Shown: positions 24,901 to 34,822 of the stretch, one piece after another
Position numbering within the stretch: the stretch's first letter is position 1
Layout of the letters: each line of letters begins with the position of its first letter
From: Metaphire vulgaris
Lineage: Eukaryota; Annelida; Clitellata; Crassiclitellata; Megascolecidae
Direction of reading: 5' to 3'
Length of the DNA: 64,000 nucleotides
NCBI GenBank assembly: GCA_018105865.1
Contig: CM030865.1
Location: forward strand, 5,105,693 to 5,169,692
The notes under the pieces: model-generated
Database searches by the model: none
The model's input: only the letters and a program-made list of their open reading frames with translations
What the model was told of the DNA's origin: nothing
Translations under genes and position numbers: made by a program

Positions 24901-25494
24901 TTGTATAATTTATAATATAATAAGAATAATATAATTTATAATTATATATTTTTGAAATTACTGTGCATCTATTATAATAGACGTACAGTAATTTCAAAAA
25001 TTCAAATAAAAATTTCAACAAATTAACACAAAGAACTTTAATCTTAACTAGTAGAGGCATAATGTTAATACTTGGATGGAAAGAAGAAATAAGCTAAGAG
25101 TCCATAACTGACCAGCCATCTCTGTCCAGGATAAGTGAAATCACAGTAGACTGAGCGGTAAAGATGTAACAGATTGCAGTTTATTCTGATCCTGTTCAAG
25201 CCGCTTGTGTTTGTGCTGGTTTCTAATTCCGAACAATCTCGAGGCCAGGCCATGAAAACGTCTGTGAACGTAAATGCCTAAGAAAGTTAATGTACAATTC
25301 TGCTGAAACTACTACTACTGCTACTACTACTGCTACTGCTGCTACTGCTGCTACTACTGCTACTACTACTAGTAGTAGTAGTAGTAGCAGTAGTAGTAGC
25401 AGTAGCAGTAGCAGTAGTAGGTAGTAGGTAGTACTACTACTACTAGTAGTAGTAGTAGTAGTAGTAGCAGTAGTAGTAGCAGTAGTAGTAGTAG

Positions 25495-25564
<70 letters not shown>

Positions 25565-28500
25565 AAGTAGTAGTAGTAGTAGTAAGAGCATTTCTATAGC
25601 GCAAATATTCGCAAAGCAGCAAATGCGCTAATGTCAGCTGCAAACCGGATCAAACAAACAATAATGTCTTTGGTTGTTTTCTAAAAGAGAACAGGGTGGC
25701 GAAACTACAGGGCGGTGCAAAAAAAACGGACAAGTCTCATTTAGGTTTGCCATTTAATATAACATTGAATGAACTGTAAACTTTCAGAAAGTTTTTAATG
25801 CGTAAGAAATTTCAGTCGAAGTGATGTTCAATAAGTCTTCAGTTTGCTGCGATAACCAATAATAATCGCTTGCGAAACTGTCCAATAACCCGGTTTATAG
25901 GCATAATTGACATAATTGCAGTTTATAGGCATAATTTCAGGCTGATTTCGTCCCAGCATGCTGTCAGAACATTTTTCAAATGTTCAATATCGCGAATTCT
26001 CTGCCTGTGGACCAGACATGGGTCAATTACAATTGTAATTGTAATTCAATTGTAATTAATTACATTTTGCCAATGTAATTGTAATTTTAATTGATCTGTG
26101 GAAAGTTCAATTACGCGTAATTGTAATTGTAATTGTCATTTGTGTAATTGTAATTGTAATTTAGCTATTGTAATTGATTTACCCAATTACATGAATGTGA
26201 GTTTTATAAGTTCTAATAGCGTATTAGCATGTATGAGCCGGTCTTGTCAGTCTATGAATGTATGGCAGTGAATACATTGGATGGTTAGTGAATTGTCAAA
26301 GCACAACGGTTATTGGTAAATGGACTCACTGCTCTGGTCAGTTGCCATGCAAAAATTTACTTATTTACTTTTTACTGCCTTTCAAATTGGAAGGGAACCA
26401 GCTTATCATTTGTCTACTTCCTGTGTTCTGCGGCTGCACTTTTTTGTGAATGAAAGTTTAATGCCAGTAAAGATTAGCATAAATCAAGCAGGATTAATAT
26501 GGAATTATTTGAAAAGTCTGATGACTTTAACAATGCTGTTTCCAATGCAAATGTTAAAGTGAAGTGCCGGTTGTGTGGTGAATTAGTGTCATGCTCGAAA
26601 AAGGCTACTTCGAATTTGTTGACTCATTTGCAGGTTTGTGAAACTTTGTTACGGTTTTTTTAAATAGGCGGTAGCATATGACTTTGTTGAACTAATTTAT
26701 GTTAATTATTTTAGACACTTAAGTTTATTAAAAGAAGCAGAAAGAGTAATGAAAAGTAATTGTAATTGTAATTGTAATTGACACGTTTGTAATTGTAATT
26801 GTAATTGATCCCAATGTAATTGGCTGTAATTGTAATTGTAATTGCAATTGACAAAAATCCGTATAATTGTAATGTAATTGTAATTGCTTAAAACGTAATT
26901 GACCCATGTCTGCTGTGGACAAGCTGTTGAAGAGTGAAGGCTAGGGTTAGCTCTCTTTGGTGACAATTTCACTTTTCAGCAGTATGGAGCACCTGATCAT
27001 CGTTCACAAAAAGCAGTTGCCTTTCTCACTGCCCACGTTCCAATCTTCATTGAACCAGAAAATTGGCCGCCGAACAGTCCAGATTTTAATCCCGTAGACA
27101 ATTCAGTCTTAGGAGTGCTTCAACAGCTTTTCTATAGGCAGAGAATTCGCGATATTGAACATTTGAAAGACGTTCTGACAGCATTCCGGGACGAAATCAG
27201 CCAGGACACCATCAACTGGGATATTGGACAGTTTCGCAAGCGATTACCAATATTTACCATTGGTTATCGCAGCAAACGGATGACATATCGAATATCACTT
27301 TGACTGAAATTTCTTACGCATTATAAAATCCTGAAATTTTACAGTTCTTTCAATGTTATATTAAATGGCAAACCTAAATGAGACTAGTTCGGTTTTTTGC
27401 GCCACCCTGTATGTTTTTCAGAAAAATAGCTTGAGAATTAACTACTTGAAAGTCAATAGGCCTACGTGAAGGCCTAGTTTATCTAATTCCATAATAAGCA
27501 GTGGCGGCTCCAGGATTTGGCAAGTGGGGGGACCTTGGGGTGGCAACTTCTAATCATGGGGAGCCAACCATTTGTTGTTTAATGTATGTATCATTAAGTA
27601 TAGGGTCCCAACAGGGGGGCCACTGGGGGCCAGGCACTCAATAGGGGCACGGGCCCCCTGGCCCCTCCCGGTGGAGCCGCCACTGATAATAAGGGCACGA
27701 ATTTGCTGGATTTTAGTTATCAAATTTAATGTCGGTAAAAGGAAATTCAATACAGCACCTTAGGCGAACATTTTCTAATATTGTCACTTATGCTCATAGA
27801 CCTGCTTATGCTAAACAACCAGCAGCACAATTCAAAATGTAAAATATCTATGAAACTCAATCAGGGTTATTTCTAGGATTATCAATTTAGGGGTGTCGGT
27901 CTCAAATTGGGGCGTTGGAGGTGTTAAAGGTGCATCTCAGGCTCGGATTAGGAAAATTGGGGTAGGGTGTTGGTCTCAAATTGGGGGAGGTGTTGGTGTG
28001 TTAGGGGGTGTAAAAATATCCATGAACTCAACCTATCGCTTAAAATTGGTTTTGTGAAAGTGACAGTTAGATTTTTCGATAACACAAAATAATTGAAAAA
28101 TAACTATTTATTGAAATTGTGGATACCCGACGACACTTCCTATTAAGGCTACGCTATAATAATACATAGTAATTTTTTACGGCAATGTTTCAAGCCGGTT
28201 TAACGGAATAAATGCACGACTAACCGCCAAATTCCATGCTTTGTCTGTAACCATATTCAACGTCCTGCTCAGGGAAGAAAAACAAACATTGTAGAAATAT
28301 TTAAGTCAACGTCAGAGTATTTATCTAGGCCTGTTAGTGAAAAGAACCCCCCCCAAAAAAAACCCGCACAAATTCCCCCTCTAAATCCCAGTACTGACCA
28401 ATTTTTGCATTGAACTGTGTCTCTTCCCTTCCAACCAAGTCAATTGCCCCCACCACCCTCCACCCCATGACCCGGGCTCTGGATAAAACACTGGTCATCA

Positions 28501-31500
28501 TGTTGCCATGTTTGTGTTTAAGTCTCTTCAACAGCTTTCATCGTCACCACTGTTGATGGAAACCAAATTCAACTTTCCAACAATGGTGACGTTGACTGTG
28601 ATGTTAATGCTAGAATCTGGGAAGGCGTCACAGGCTTCAAGCACTATTCCAAAGTCTCCACCAAATATGGAAGTGCAGCTCTATCAGCAAAAATACCAGG
28701 CTGCTTCTGTACTCTGCCATTGTAATAACGACCGCTCTGTATGCAAAGGAAACAAGGAAGATGACGAAGAAAACTCAGCAGAGATTAGACGTCTTTCACC
28801 GATGATGCCTCCGTCAGATCTTAGGAGTGACATGGAAAGATCGCATGCCCAATGAGGAAGTTATGCGACTAACTGGCATGGACTCGCTACACTGTACAGT
28901 AGACGAGCGCAGACGCAGATACACTGGTCACGTCCTGCGAATGTCACCGTCAAGACCCGCAGCTCAAGCAGTGAACTGGAGACCAGAAGATGGGAGAAGA
29001 GGTATAAGGAAGACCGAGGATAACATTGCAAGACACTCTCGCAGAAGACGTGAAAGATTTGGGGGCTAGAGATAGCCAAAGCAAGAGAAGTTGCCAGTGA
29101 TCGTACCGGCTGGAGAAGACTCGTCGTCCAATGTTCCAGAGGGTAGTGGATATCTAAGTCTAAGTTTAACTATGTTTATTCTAGGCCTTCTTGGGGGAAA
29201 TCCCCCCCCCAAGTATAAAAATCCCCACCCAAATTTCTATATGTTGCATTGGGGTGAAATCCCCCAGAAAAAAAAATAGCGCGACGAGAGAGGGGTTTTA
29301 TTTTCGGAGAGGGAAAAAATACAAGGATGAACCTTTAGTTTGCTTGTCAGAGAGAGTATTGGAGAATTGGAGGACAAGAAGGATATGAACATAAGGAAGG
29401 ACGTCGATGACCTTTTTTTGCCTGTCGCCACGTCGTCCGGGAAGCCAAAAAGTATGCGGGGACCTCTTTTTGCTTGTCAAGCTTTTTGGGGGAGACAAAC
29501 CTTCTTCCCCCTCCAAACATTTCAAACTCCCCCCCAATGTCAAGGTGGCTAGAATAAACACTGTAAGCTTACGGTATATTTTCGCCATTATCATTACGTG
29601 ACGTGTGCGGGAAGATGAAGATGGCAGACGTGGTTACACGCTGGGCAGGAACGCCGACGGAACGGGTTCAATCCCCGTAGGAGCCCCTAAGGTCGACTCA
29701 GCCTTACTCGCTAGAGGGCGGTTGTAACATCAAAAACTGAACAGCATGGCAACATTGCTAAGGTAACCATAGGTTCGGCGGAACGACTGGCCACCGTGTC
29801 CGCCGATGAATGGCTTAGCCGCCTATGGGCTGATGGTCATGAAACCGAGGATCAGCACCGGCACCTACGGGCACTGAACTCACTGAGCCCTCTGAGACCA
29901 CTGAGCCCTTTATCATTACATGACGAAAATTGTTTTGCTGCGTGTGACACTTTAACAGACGTAACTCGAATGAGATGTCAAACAAGGGAATCGTTGGGTT
30001 GCTCCCGAATAAAACAACGCAGTAGATAGAGTTAGTTTTCCTAACGTTCTCATGCAGTGAATTTCATAGAATTGTATTGCAACGTGAAGCCTATCTAGGC
30101 TACACTGTATCGTCGAACATGGCTGTTTTGATGGAGATGGAAGGAATAGTTGAATACGACTGAAGGAGGAAGTCAGGGTAGAGAGGGTCGTTAATGGTTC
30201 TGTGGGTGAACAGACTTCGCTTGATGCTTTCAGGAATTTGAAACCAGTAAACGACGGGAAGTTTTCTAACTTAAGGGCATGGAAGCCTGCATATTTGCAC
30301 CTGGAAGGTCAACGTCGGGCATTTGAGAAATTTAAGAATTTGACTAACTTAGGCCATCAATGAGCATAATTTCTATGGTTGCAAAAGAGGGTGCTCGGGG
30401 CAGGGAGACGATATCTCGACCAAATATAGTCCGATTTTCAAATTTTTTAATATATATTTTGCTCCAGTTACATTCCTCTACAACTTTGCCGCTCACCAAA
30501 GATAGATTACCACTCAAAATTTCTTGCTGCACAGCTTGGAACAAAAAATGCTTTGAGGGAGGGTTTGTTTTAGGCCGTAAAGTGGACCCCTCGCAAATGT
30601 TTCAAATTTTTGCACGGATGGTTTGAAAGAGGAATAAAAATGCAAAACATTGGTGTATACCTCATCTTTCTAGCTTTCATAGAACTCGAGCAACTGCATG
30701 TTGAAAACAATCCAAAATTACGTGAAAATACGCAGAAACGCTGATTTCTTAAGGGGTTTAGATCGTTGACCAACTTAGGCCGACTTTGGTGGTTGCTTAA
30801 GGTTGACCTTCCAGGTGCAAATATTTAGGCTTCCGTGCTTAAGGGATACTTCTTCTTTCTTTCCTTCCGTCTTTCCCTATTGGGTTGGACCTTTCTTTCC
30901 TTCCGTCTTTCCCTATTGGGTTGGACGATGGGTCTGAACGAGTTCCTTCCACTTCTGTCTGTCTCTTGCTGCTCTGGTCAATTGGATGAAGTTCATTTGC
31001 ATTTCTTCTGCATCCTCTTTTAAGTTTTCTATCCATGTTTTTCTTGGTCATCCTTTTCTCCTTTCCCCTTCAACAAAGTTATATGGTGCTTTCTTTGGTA
31101 TTCTTCCTTCCTTCATTCTTTCCACATGACCAAACCATTTCAGTCTTCGTTTCTGTATTGATTCAATTATCGTTTCTTTTTACTCTGTCTTTTCTCTGAT
31201 CATTTCATTTCTTATTCTTTGTCTTCTGCTGACTCCTGCAGGTATACACTCAAGGGATACACTCAATGCTAATTGGAGGCAGTTTGAACTGAACTGAACT
31301 GAAACATCATTTATTTTTCAACGTTAAGCAGACATTTCCATTAATACAGTCACTGAAAACATGTCCATGATGAAGAACATAATGGAAGAAAGAAAACAAA
31401 ATATCTCAAGACTGTTGTCTTATCTAAAAAGTTAACAACAACAAAATAATACAGTCAAGAGCACGAGAAAAATATGTTGAGAAAAAGTTGACTGAAGGGA

Positions 31501-31971
31501 CCATAGGTCAATAGTTCAAGTGAATGTGGAGGACGCTGTTACAATGCAATCCGAATATGTATCCTAATAATGTGCTACGGTAAGTAATTATAATTACATT
31601 AAAGCACAAACTTCTAGATTTAGGCGACACTTTCCGACCGATTGCTAGTGAAAATCGATATTTACCAAAAAGGTTCTGCAGGAGTCGATAGCAAGAAATC
31701 GTCTGAGTGATTGACACGTTACCAAATCACAGGTGGTGTTGTCGTAGACATTGAAGGCAATGCAGTCATAAAAGTCCATGCACAATCTTGCACATGCAGT
31801 GACAGAGTTGGTGGTGACTGGACGTCTCTGAGTCGGCGATGCAACAGCACACAGCCATCCTCCATATCTACTGAAAACACCGTCGAAATCTTTTCTTATA
31901 AATTCCGCGTTCACGTCTTTGTACATCAGAACAATCTTCAATAAGATGAAGATTTCCTTCAGTAGTTTCAT
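17799..31971 (-). CDS. Fibrinogen-related protein B: PAN + fibrinogen C-terminal domain (six exons)
   Basis: Tandem paralogue of gene A. Coding exons are 31971-31666, 28264-28225, 25261-25113, 23814-23718, 21499-21335 and 18049-17799, with the same phases. They sum to 1008 nt, or 335 residues plus stop, with no frameshift. The domain order is the same: signal peptide, PAN-like module, linker, fibrinogen C-terminal domain. Identity to gene A by my count is about 86% in exon 1, about 60% in exons 2 and 3, and 73-81% in exons 4-6. Both genes lie on the minus strand with about 4.7 kb between stop B and start A, and they share upstream sequence, so co-regulation is plausible. Introns are large and full of transposons. 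Both copies look functional. Ligand and tissue are unknown. Confidence 0.9.
18361..18534. repeat. Three tandem copies of a 58-bp unit
   Basis: Units start at 18361, 18419 and 18477 with TGACGGGGGA and contain TTGGCTGTTTTACCACCCG and TTTTGCGCAAATGC. Copies differ at only a few bases. They lie in gene B intron 5, close to the last exon. Confidence 0.9.
18745..19360. repeat. Dispersed repeat, two copies (third at about 30460-30690)
   Basis: TTTTGCACGGACGGTTAGAA, AGAGGAATAAA and TGGTGCAAACCTCATCTT recur at 18755-18840 and 19255-19350. A diverged copy at 30460-30690 (TTTGCACGGATGGTTTGAAA) also shares CTTTGCCGCTCACCAAAG. No ends or coding capacity identified. Confidence 0.65.
19505..20128. repeat. 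G-rich minisatellite
   Basis: About 620 bp of tandemly related units on the plus strand, built from GGGGCCGGGGCGGGAATGGG, GGGCGATTGGGAGAGGGAT and GGGAACGGGGTTT. Unit boundaries drift (about 90-130 bp). Plus-strand purine bias is extreme. The long Gly/Arg and Pro frames here are by-products. Confidence 0.9.
20384..20587. mobile_element. hAT MITE (CAGGGCTATTCAACTGGCGG type)
   Basis: 204 bp, left end CAGGGCTATTCAACTGGCGG, right end AGTTGAATACCCTTG, perfect 8-bp duplication CTTTAGAC. A second hAT-like left end (CAGTGGTTCTCAAACTTT) lies just before it at 20274 with no matching right end seen. Confidence 0.9.
21335..21499 (-). CDS. Gene B exon 5: fibrinogen domain
   Basis: 165 nt encoding [27 protein letters not shown] and [11 protein letters not shown]. 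Acceptor TTTCAG, donor GTAAAC, phase 1 in and out, same length as gene A exon 5. Confidence 0.93.
21855..21943. repeat. (AAT)n microsatellite with SINE-like tail
   Basis: About 30 AAT units, followed by GTGATTTAAAGTGGTTTAGG, the same adjoining sequence as the 15438 tract. Confidence 0.9.
22523..22969. mobile_element. hAT MITE carrying an internal 20-22-bp tandem repeat
   Basis: 447 bp with ends CAGTAATCTCAAAC and GTTTGAGAACCGCTG and a perfect 8-bp duplication CTCTAGCA. The middle (22620-22820) is an array of ATCAATTAACATATAGGCT units. An inverted copy of part of the array lies just outside at 23032-23150. Confidence 0.85.
23263..23458. mobile_element. hAT-type MITE, CAGTGTTTAATCTAGG family
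   Basis: 196 bp, ends CAGTGTTTAATCTAGG and CTAGATTAAACACTG, perfect duplication CGTAATGT, interior rich in CCCCCGGAAATTT. Confidence 0.9.
23718..23814 (-). CDS. Gene B exon 4: fibrinogen domain
   Basis: 97 nt encoding [23 protein letters not shown] and GEFWLG. It differs from gene A at 6 of 32 whole codons at protein level. Acceptor TTTTTAG, donor GTCAGT, phase 0 in and phase 1 out. Confidence 0.92.
23905..24690 (+). mobile_element. tRNA-headed SINE split by a hAT MITE
   Basis: Plus strand. The A box TGGCAGAATGGT is at 23908-23919, with a degraded B box near 23951. Then come GGTCGACTCAGCC and, after the insert, GGCGGTGGTAACTGAGTAGC and GGAGATCAGCGCCGCCCTAT, ending TCTTTACTTACTTA. It lies in gene B intron 3. 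Confidence 0.7.
23998..24526. mobile_element. hAT MITE (CAGTGGTGGGCAACTAG) inside a SINE
   Basis: 529 bp with ends CAGTGGTGGGCAACTAG and TAGTTGCCCATCACTG and a perfect 8-bp duplication ATGGCGGT. The interior is AT-rich with many GTTTAACTA repeats in both orientations. Confidence 0.92.
24949..25000. repeat. 52-bp near-perfect palindrome
   Basis: Arms TTTTTGAAATTACTGT and ACAGTAATTTCAAAAA enclose a 20-bp core that is itself nearly palindromic. It sits about 110 bp downstream of gene B exon 3, in intron 3. Confidence 0.8.
25113..25261 (-). CDS. Gene B exon 3: start of fibrinogen C-terminal domain
   Basis: 149 nt (one codon longer than gene A), acceptor TTCACAG, donor GTCAGT. It starts [13 protein letters not shown], then [12 protein letters not shown] and [13 protein letters not shown]. 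The N-terminal half is the most divergent part of the two proteins. Confidence 0.88.
25309..25585. repeat. (ACT)n/(AGT)n mirror microsatellite
   Basis: ACT triplets to about 25370 switch to AGT triplets, then back to ACT (25433-25444) and to AGT until 25585. Each switch creates a long self-complementary arm. The Leu/Thr-rich frames are artefacts. Confidence 0.9.
26013..26912 (+). mobile_element. hAT element with BED-finger exon, nested in the mariner arm
   Basis: 900 bp with perfect 18-bp inverted ends (CAGACATGGGTCAATTAC) and a perfect 8-bp duplication CTGTGGAC. Subterminal TGTAATTGTAATT arrays occur at both ends. It has one recognisable exon and no catalytic transposase, so it is a deletion derivative. 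Confidence 0.93.
26499..26633 (+). pseudogene. BED-type zinc finger exon of a hAT transposase
   Basis: 45 codons from an ATG to a GTTTGTG donor-like site. The frame has [11 protein letters not shown] (CxxC), then [12 protein letters not shown] with the first histidine, matching a BED finger cut by an intron before the second zinc-binding residue. The rest of the transposase is missing. Confidence 0.6.
27499..27685. mobile_element. hAT-type MITE, CAGTGGCGGCTC family, in gene B intron 2
   Basis: 187 bp, ends CAGTGGCGGCTCCAGG and GGAGCCGCCACTG, perfect duplication ATAATAAG. Confidence 0.95.
28225..28264 (-). CDS. Gene B exon 2: 40-nt linker micro-exon
   Basis: Reads [13 protein letters not shown] plus one base, with a CTGAGCAG acceptor and a GTTAGT donor. 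It matches gene A exon 2 in length and phase. Without it the PAN exon would join the fibrinogen exons out of frame. Confidence 0.85.
28520..29165 (+). mobile_element. Non-LTR retrotransposon C-terminal remnant in gene B intron 1
   Basis: Plus-strand frames give a degraded thumb region, then [35 protein letters not shown] and [10 protein letters not shown], ending in a tryptophan-arginine motif (GWRRLV-like). This order (TWRDR..NEEVL, GHVLRM, RGRPK, EW..LV) is the usual C-terminus of RTE/Jockey-related LINEs. It has frameshifts and no intact ORF. Confidence 0.7.
29165..29565. mobile_element. MITE of the GTTTATTCTAGGCC family with TTGCTTGTCA motifs
   Basis: Left end TGTTTATTCTAGGCCTTC, right end GGCTAGAATAAACACTG. 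Inside are CCCCCC tracts and three TTTTTGC/GTTTGC(T)TGTCA motifs. The left boundary is imprecise. Confidence 0.6.
29610..29910 (+). mobile_element. tRNA-headed SINE in gene B intron 1
   Basis: A box TGGCAGACGTGG at 29622-29633 and B box GGGTTCAATCC at 29664-29674, then GGTCGACTCAGCCTTACTCG and GAGGATCAGCACCGGCACC. It is the best-preserved head of the family. It lacks an acceptor stem, so it is not a tRNA gene. Confidence 0.75.
30870..31240 (-). mobile_element. Non-LTR retrotransposon C-terminal remnant, minus strand
   Basis: Minus-strand frames read [54 protein letters not shown] and [13 protein letters not shown], the GH-xRM / GRP-KTW / RWR-LV tail of a LINE polyprotein. One in-frame stop. 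The plus strand has a 36-bp direct repeat at about 30851-30926. Confidence 0.75.
31666..31971 (-). CDS. Gene B exon 1: signal peptide and PAN/apple-like domain
   Basis: 102 codons, same length and donor (GTAAAT) as gene A exon 1. It has [15 protein letters not shown] then [13 protein letters not shown], and the same cysteine framework plus one additional cysteine (LVTCQSL) that gene A lacks. An upstream in-frame Met two codons earlier (MKMKLL) is an alternative start. Confidence 0.82.
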
Positions 31972-32013
31972 CTTCATTTGACACTGTGCGTTTTCTAAGC
32001 TCGGTGAGATTTT

Positions 32014-32021
32014 GTATTTAA
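32014..32021 (-). promoter_or_regulatory. TATA-like element upstream of gene B
   Basis: The minus-strand TTAAATAC element of gene A is repeated here about 45 bp before the ATG at 31971, inside the same conserved GATTAAATACAAAATCTCA. Flanking sequence has drifted more than the element. Confidence 0.4.
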
Positions 32022-32692
32022 TCAATTTGTTATTCGTCAATTCTGTAGGCCTATCTATACGAGTGTTATAAGTTCAAGGATGTAATATCTGTCCGACTGA
32101 TTGGACGGGATAGAGTTTGCACCGATTCATCTGTTGCGCTGTCTGGCCGCCATGAATCGTGGTAGTCAAGGTGTTGGTTCCAAACATGATTTGATATTCG
32201 TTCCCGAAAATCGATTCGGAACTGGAAAACGCCGAAAATCGCCGCCCTGGCTAATTCCGGAAAAGGACATAGAAAAACTGGTCATGTCGCTTCCGCTCAA
32301 TCAATAGATTGCATCGGCAACCATTGAGGATGAACCAGTACGGGTGTTGAAAAGAATGCATTAGTCTCTTTCAAACTGATAGCATTGTTTTGTTGCTGCC
32401 TCACGTCTCTAGACATTCTAGAGTTCAAAGACATCAATGGCTGCGCGCCTATCATTGTTTGACGATCGTGCACCTTTTGATGCATCGTCTCCCGTCCTCT
32501 CAATTGCCTGTCTAAATGACTGTTTACATTTACTAGCTGCGCAGATCGGGCATAGAAATCTGCTATACCCTGAAACCAGTTGCTACATAATATATGATAT
32601 TTTTTGACTACAATGTAATCCTATTATTTGGCATTTGCTATTTATTCAGCGCCGAAACGAGAGGATCAGGTGAGGTGGATATTGCTTCCAAC

Positions 32693-33011
32693 CAGGGCCG
32701 CCGAGAGGGGCAGAGGAGCAACTGCACAGGGGCCCGGCGGTCTGAGGGGGCCGATGATGAATATGTATAATTAACAATAATTTGAATAATAACACTAAAG
32801 TAGAGGGGGCCCGGCAAGCAAAAGGGAGCCCGGCGTGAAAAGGTTGACAAGCAAAAAAGGTCATCACCTAATTTTAAGATGTAAAAGAGGCTGACAAGCA
32901 AAAAAAGGTCGTCAGGTAATTTTAAGATGTAAAATTGGCTGGCAAGCAAAAAAAGGTCGTCAAAGAAATTTTATTCTGCACAGGGGCCCGGAATTTCTCT
33001 CGGCGGGCCTG
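32693..33011. mobile_element. hAT-type MITE, CAGGGCCGCCGAGAG family
   Basis: 319 bp, ends CAGGGCCGCCGAGAG and CTCTCGGCGGGCCTG, perfect duplication CTTCCAAC. It contains three GACAAGCAAAAAA motifs. Unit 1 has the uninterrupted sequence near 15012. Confidence 0.93.
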
Positions 33012-33082
33012 CTTCCAACAGTTGTAATTGTTGTTACTACTTGTATGTGAGTTCAACGAGAGAACCATGGATCTCTTTCGAT

Positions 33083-33259
33083 CAGTGGCGGCTCACCGGG
33101 AGGCCAGGGGCCCCGTGCCCCCTATTGAGGCCTATTTGTGTGGCCCCCAGTTGGGACCCTATACTTAATACTGCATACATTAAACAACTAATGGTTGGTC
33201 CCCATGATTAGAAGTTGCCCCCAACGGCCCCCACTTGCCAAATCCTAGAGCCGCCACTG
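33083..33259. mobile_element. hAT-type MITE, CAGTGGCGGCTC family
   Basis: 177 bp, ends CAGTGGCGGCTC and GAGCCGCCACTG, duplication CTTTCGAT / TTTTCGAT. The homologous site in unit 1 (about 15087) is empty. Confidence 0.93.
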
Positions 33260-33434
33260 TTTTCGATTGTTTTGCTATGTCCGGGCCGATATAAATTCGT
33301 GTGATTTGGACACGTTGGCATTTATATTTTAACACTTTCAGTTATCGTTATTTCGACGGATGTTTAGCCACGAGCGTCAGCTCTGCAAATTTTCAGGTGG
33401 AAAATGATTTGCATAAAGACCGTGGCGAAACAAG

Positions 33435-33619
33435 CATGGCAACTCCAGGATTTTGCAAGTAGGGGGCGTTGGGGTGGCAACTTCTAGCGCATGGGGCCAA
33501 CCATTTGTTGATAGGTATGCAGTAGTAAGCATAGGGTTCCAACAGGGGGCCACTGGTGGGCCAGGCATTAAATAGGGGACATGCCCCATCGGGCCCCCAT
33601 GCATGTGGAGCCGTCACTG
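33435..33619. mobile_element. hAT-type MITE, diverged CAGTGGCGGCTC family
   Basis: 185 bp, ends CATGGCAACTCCAGG and GGAGCCGTCACTG, perfect duplication GAAACAAG. Unit 1 has a single GAAACAAG here, near 15255. Confidence 0.93.
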
Positions 33620-34254
33620 GAAACAAGTTGTGTTAAGCATAAAATAATTTTATCAAAAGCCATGCTAACGAGAAACACCCGAACACACAAATTCGACCAG
33701 CCCATCGACGGCACTCTTGCTGTATTACATAATTCAATCAACTCACGCTAAATTTAACATTACACTGTCCAGATATCAATCAATCAATCAATCGATCAAT
33801 AAACTTCTATGGCGCCACTATCATAATCAGTCAGAACAGCGGGGGGAGCAATCTGCACATTAATACATTATAAAATAATATTTTCATTTCTTGAGACGCG
33901 CCCCCCCAGAACCCCCAATGACGCCTCTGAAATGGAAGTGACTTTGGTTGCATAAATTGCATTTCTATTTCACGAATTTCAAACGTCGTTTTCTCGTTAA
34001 TCAAAGGTGGAAGCAGTGATCAAATATTTCATTCTCGCGAAATAAGCAACTGATAATAATTGTCCCGCTATTTGGCCGTTCGTTAGAAAGAATCCATACT
34101 GTCACTAGGCCTACCTGTGAGGCTTCGTTGTTTTGCATTCGCATTTGCTGAGAGAACTGACAGCGATTATCAATTTTCAAAACTGCTTTTGTTCATTATC
34201 GAGTTCAACGAATTGTCAAATGACTAGTAGTAGCTTCTATAGCTGGCACTGTGC

Positions 34255-34740
34255 TTTACCCAGGCCTATATTTCTCCAGTTCGTAAGGGCCTCTATTGGC
34301 TTCCAATTAGCGAAAGGATAGACTTTAAAATGATAGACTCCAAGTGTGCTAAAATCTGCCTTCAGGTATACAAAACATTCTATTACAAGGAACCTAGTTA
34401 CCTTCCTTCAAAACTTTCTGTGCAAACAAACAAATACTAGACCAGATCCTCGTCTGCAATAGTTCTCCCCATCCCCCATACTCGGACAGTTCTTGGTCTT
34501 CTCAGTAGCCTCCCCCAAAATCTGGAACTCATTGCCTCGGCATGTGCGCATTTCAAATTAATTACAGATTTTTAGAACAAGATTAAACTTCCATCCATTT
34601 GACTTGGCTTATCCACCATAGACTGTCACCCGTTTGTCCGGCCGGATACCCTGGATTTGACCTGGATCTTTAGTGATTTGGATTTGGTGTGTCATCGGTT
34701 GATGCTCCTCTGCATTATGAAGTGGCGCTATGGAAGTTTA
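34255..34740 (+). mobile_element. CR1/L2-like LINE 3' remnant
   Basis: Plus-strand frames contain a degraded LHWLPI-type region followed by ERIDFKM, SYLPS, a TRPDPRLQ-like stretch and PPKIWNSLPRHVR. Frames are broken by stops. It ends near the SINE/LINE-like tail GAAGTGGCGCTATGGAAGTT. Confidence 0.55.
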
Positions 34741-34822
34741 AGATTAGATTGTATTATATTAGATATTGCGAAATGAGCTAAATGTTCGAAATAATTTCTA
34801 TCAAATATATTTGATTGAAGTC

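Larger units (their letters stand above)
25708..27409 (+). mobile_element. Fold-back mariner-like element with transposase remnant
   Basis: TA on both sides; ends CAGGGCGGTGCAAAAAA and TTTTTTGCGCCACCCTG. The right part encodes the C-terminal transposase region of a mariner-like element: [29 protein letters not shown] (catalytic aspartate context), [23 protein letters not shown], stop at 27303. The left part (25708-26005 plus about 26913-26932) is an inverted copy of that same 3' region, so both arms are about 300 bp and complementary. The N-terminal transposase is absent. It lies in gene B intron 2. Confidence 0.85.
16980..33760. repeat. Segmental duplication, unit 2 (gene B and flanks)
   Basis: This is the counterpart of unit 1 in the same orientation. 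It carries the 3' flank (about 17000-17760), gene B, and the 5' flank up to about 33760. It has extra transposons not present in unit 1 at 32693-33011, 33083-33259 and 33435-33619. Confidence 0.75.

Noticed and set aside
29610..29690. tRNA gene on the plus strand
   Set aside because: A and B boxes are present but no acceptor stem pairs, and the SINE body follows directly.
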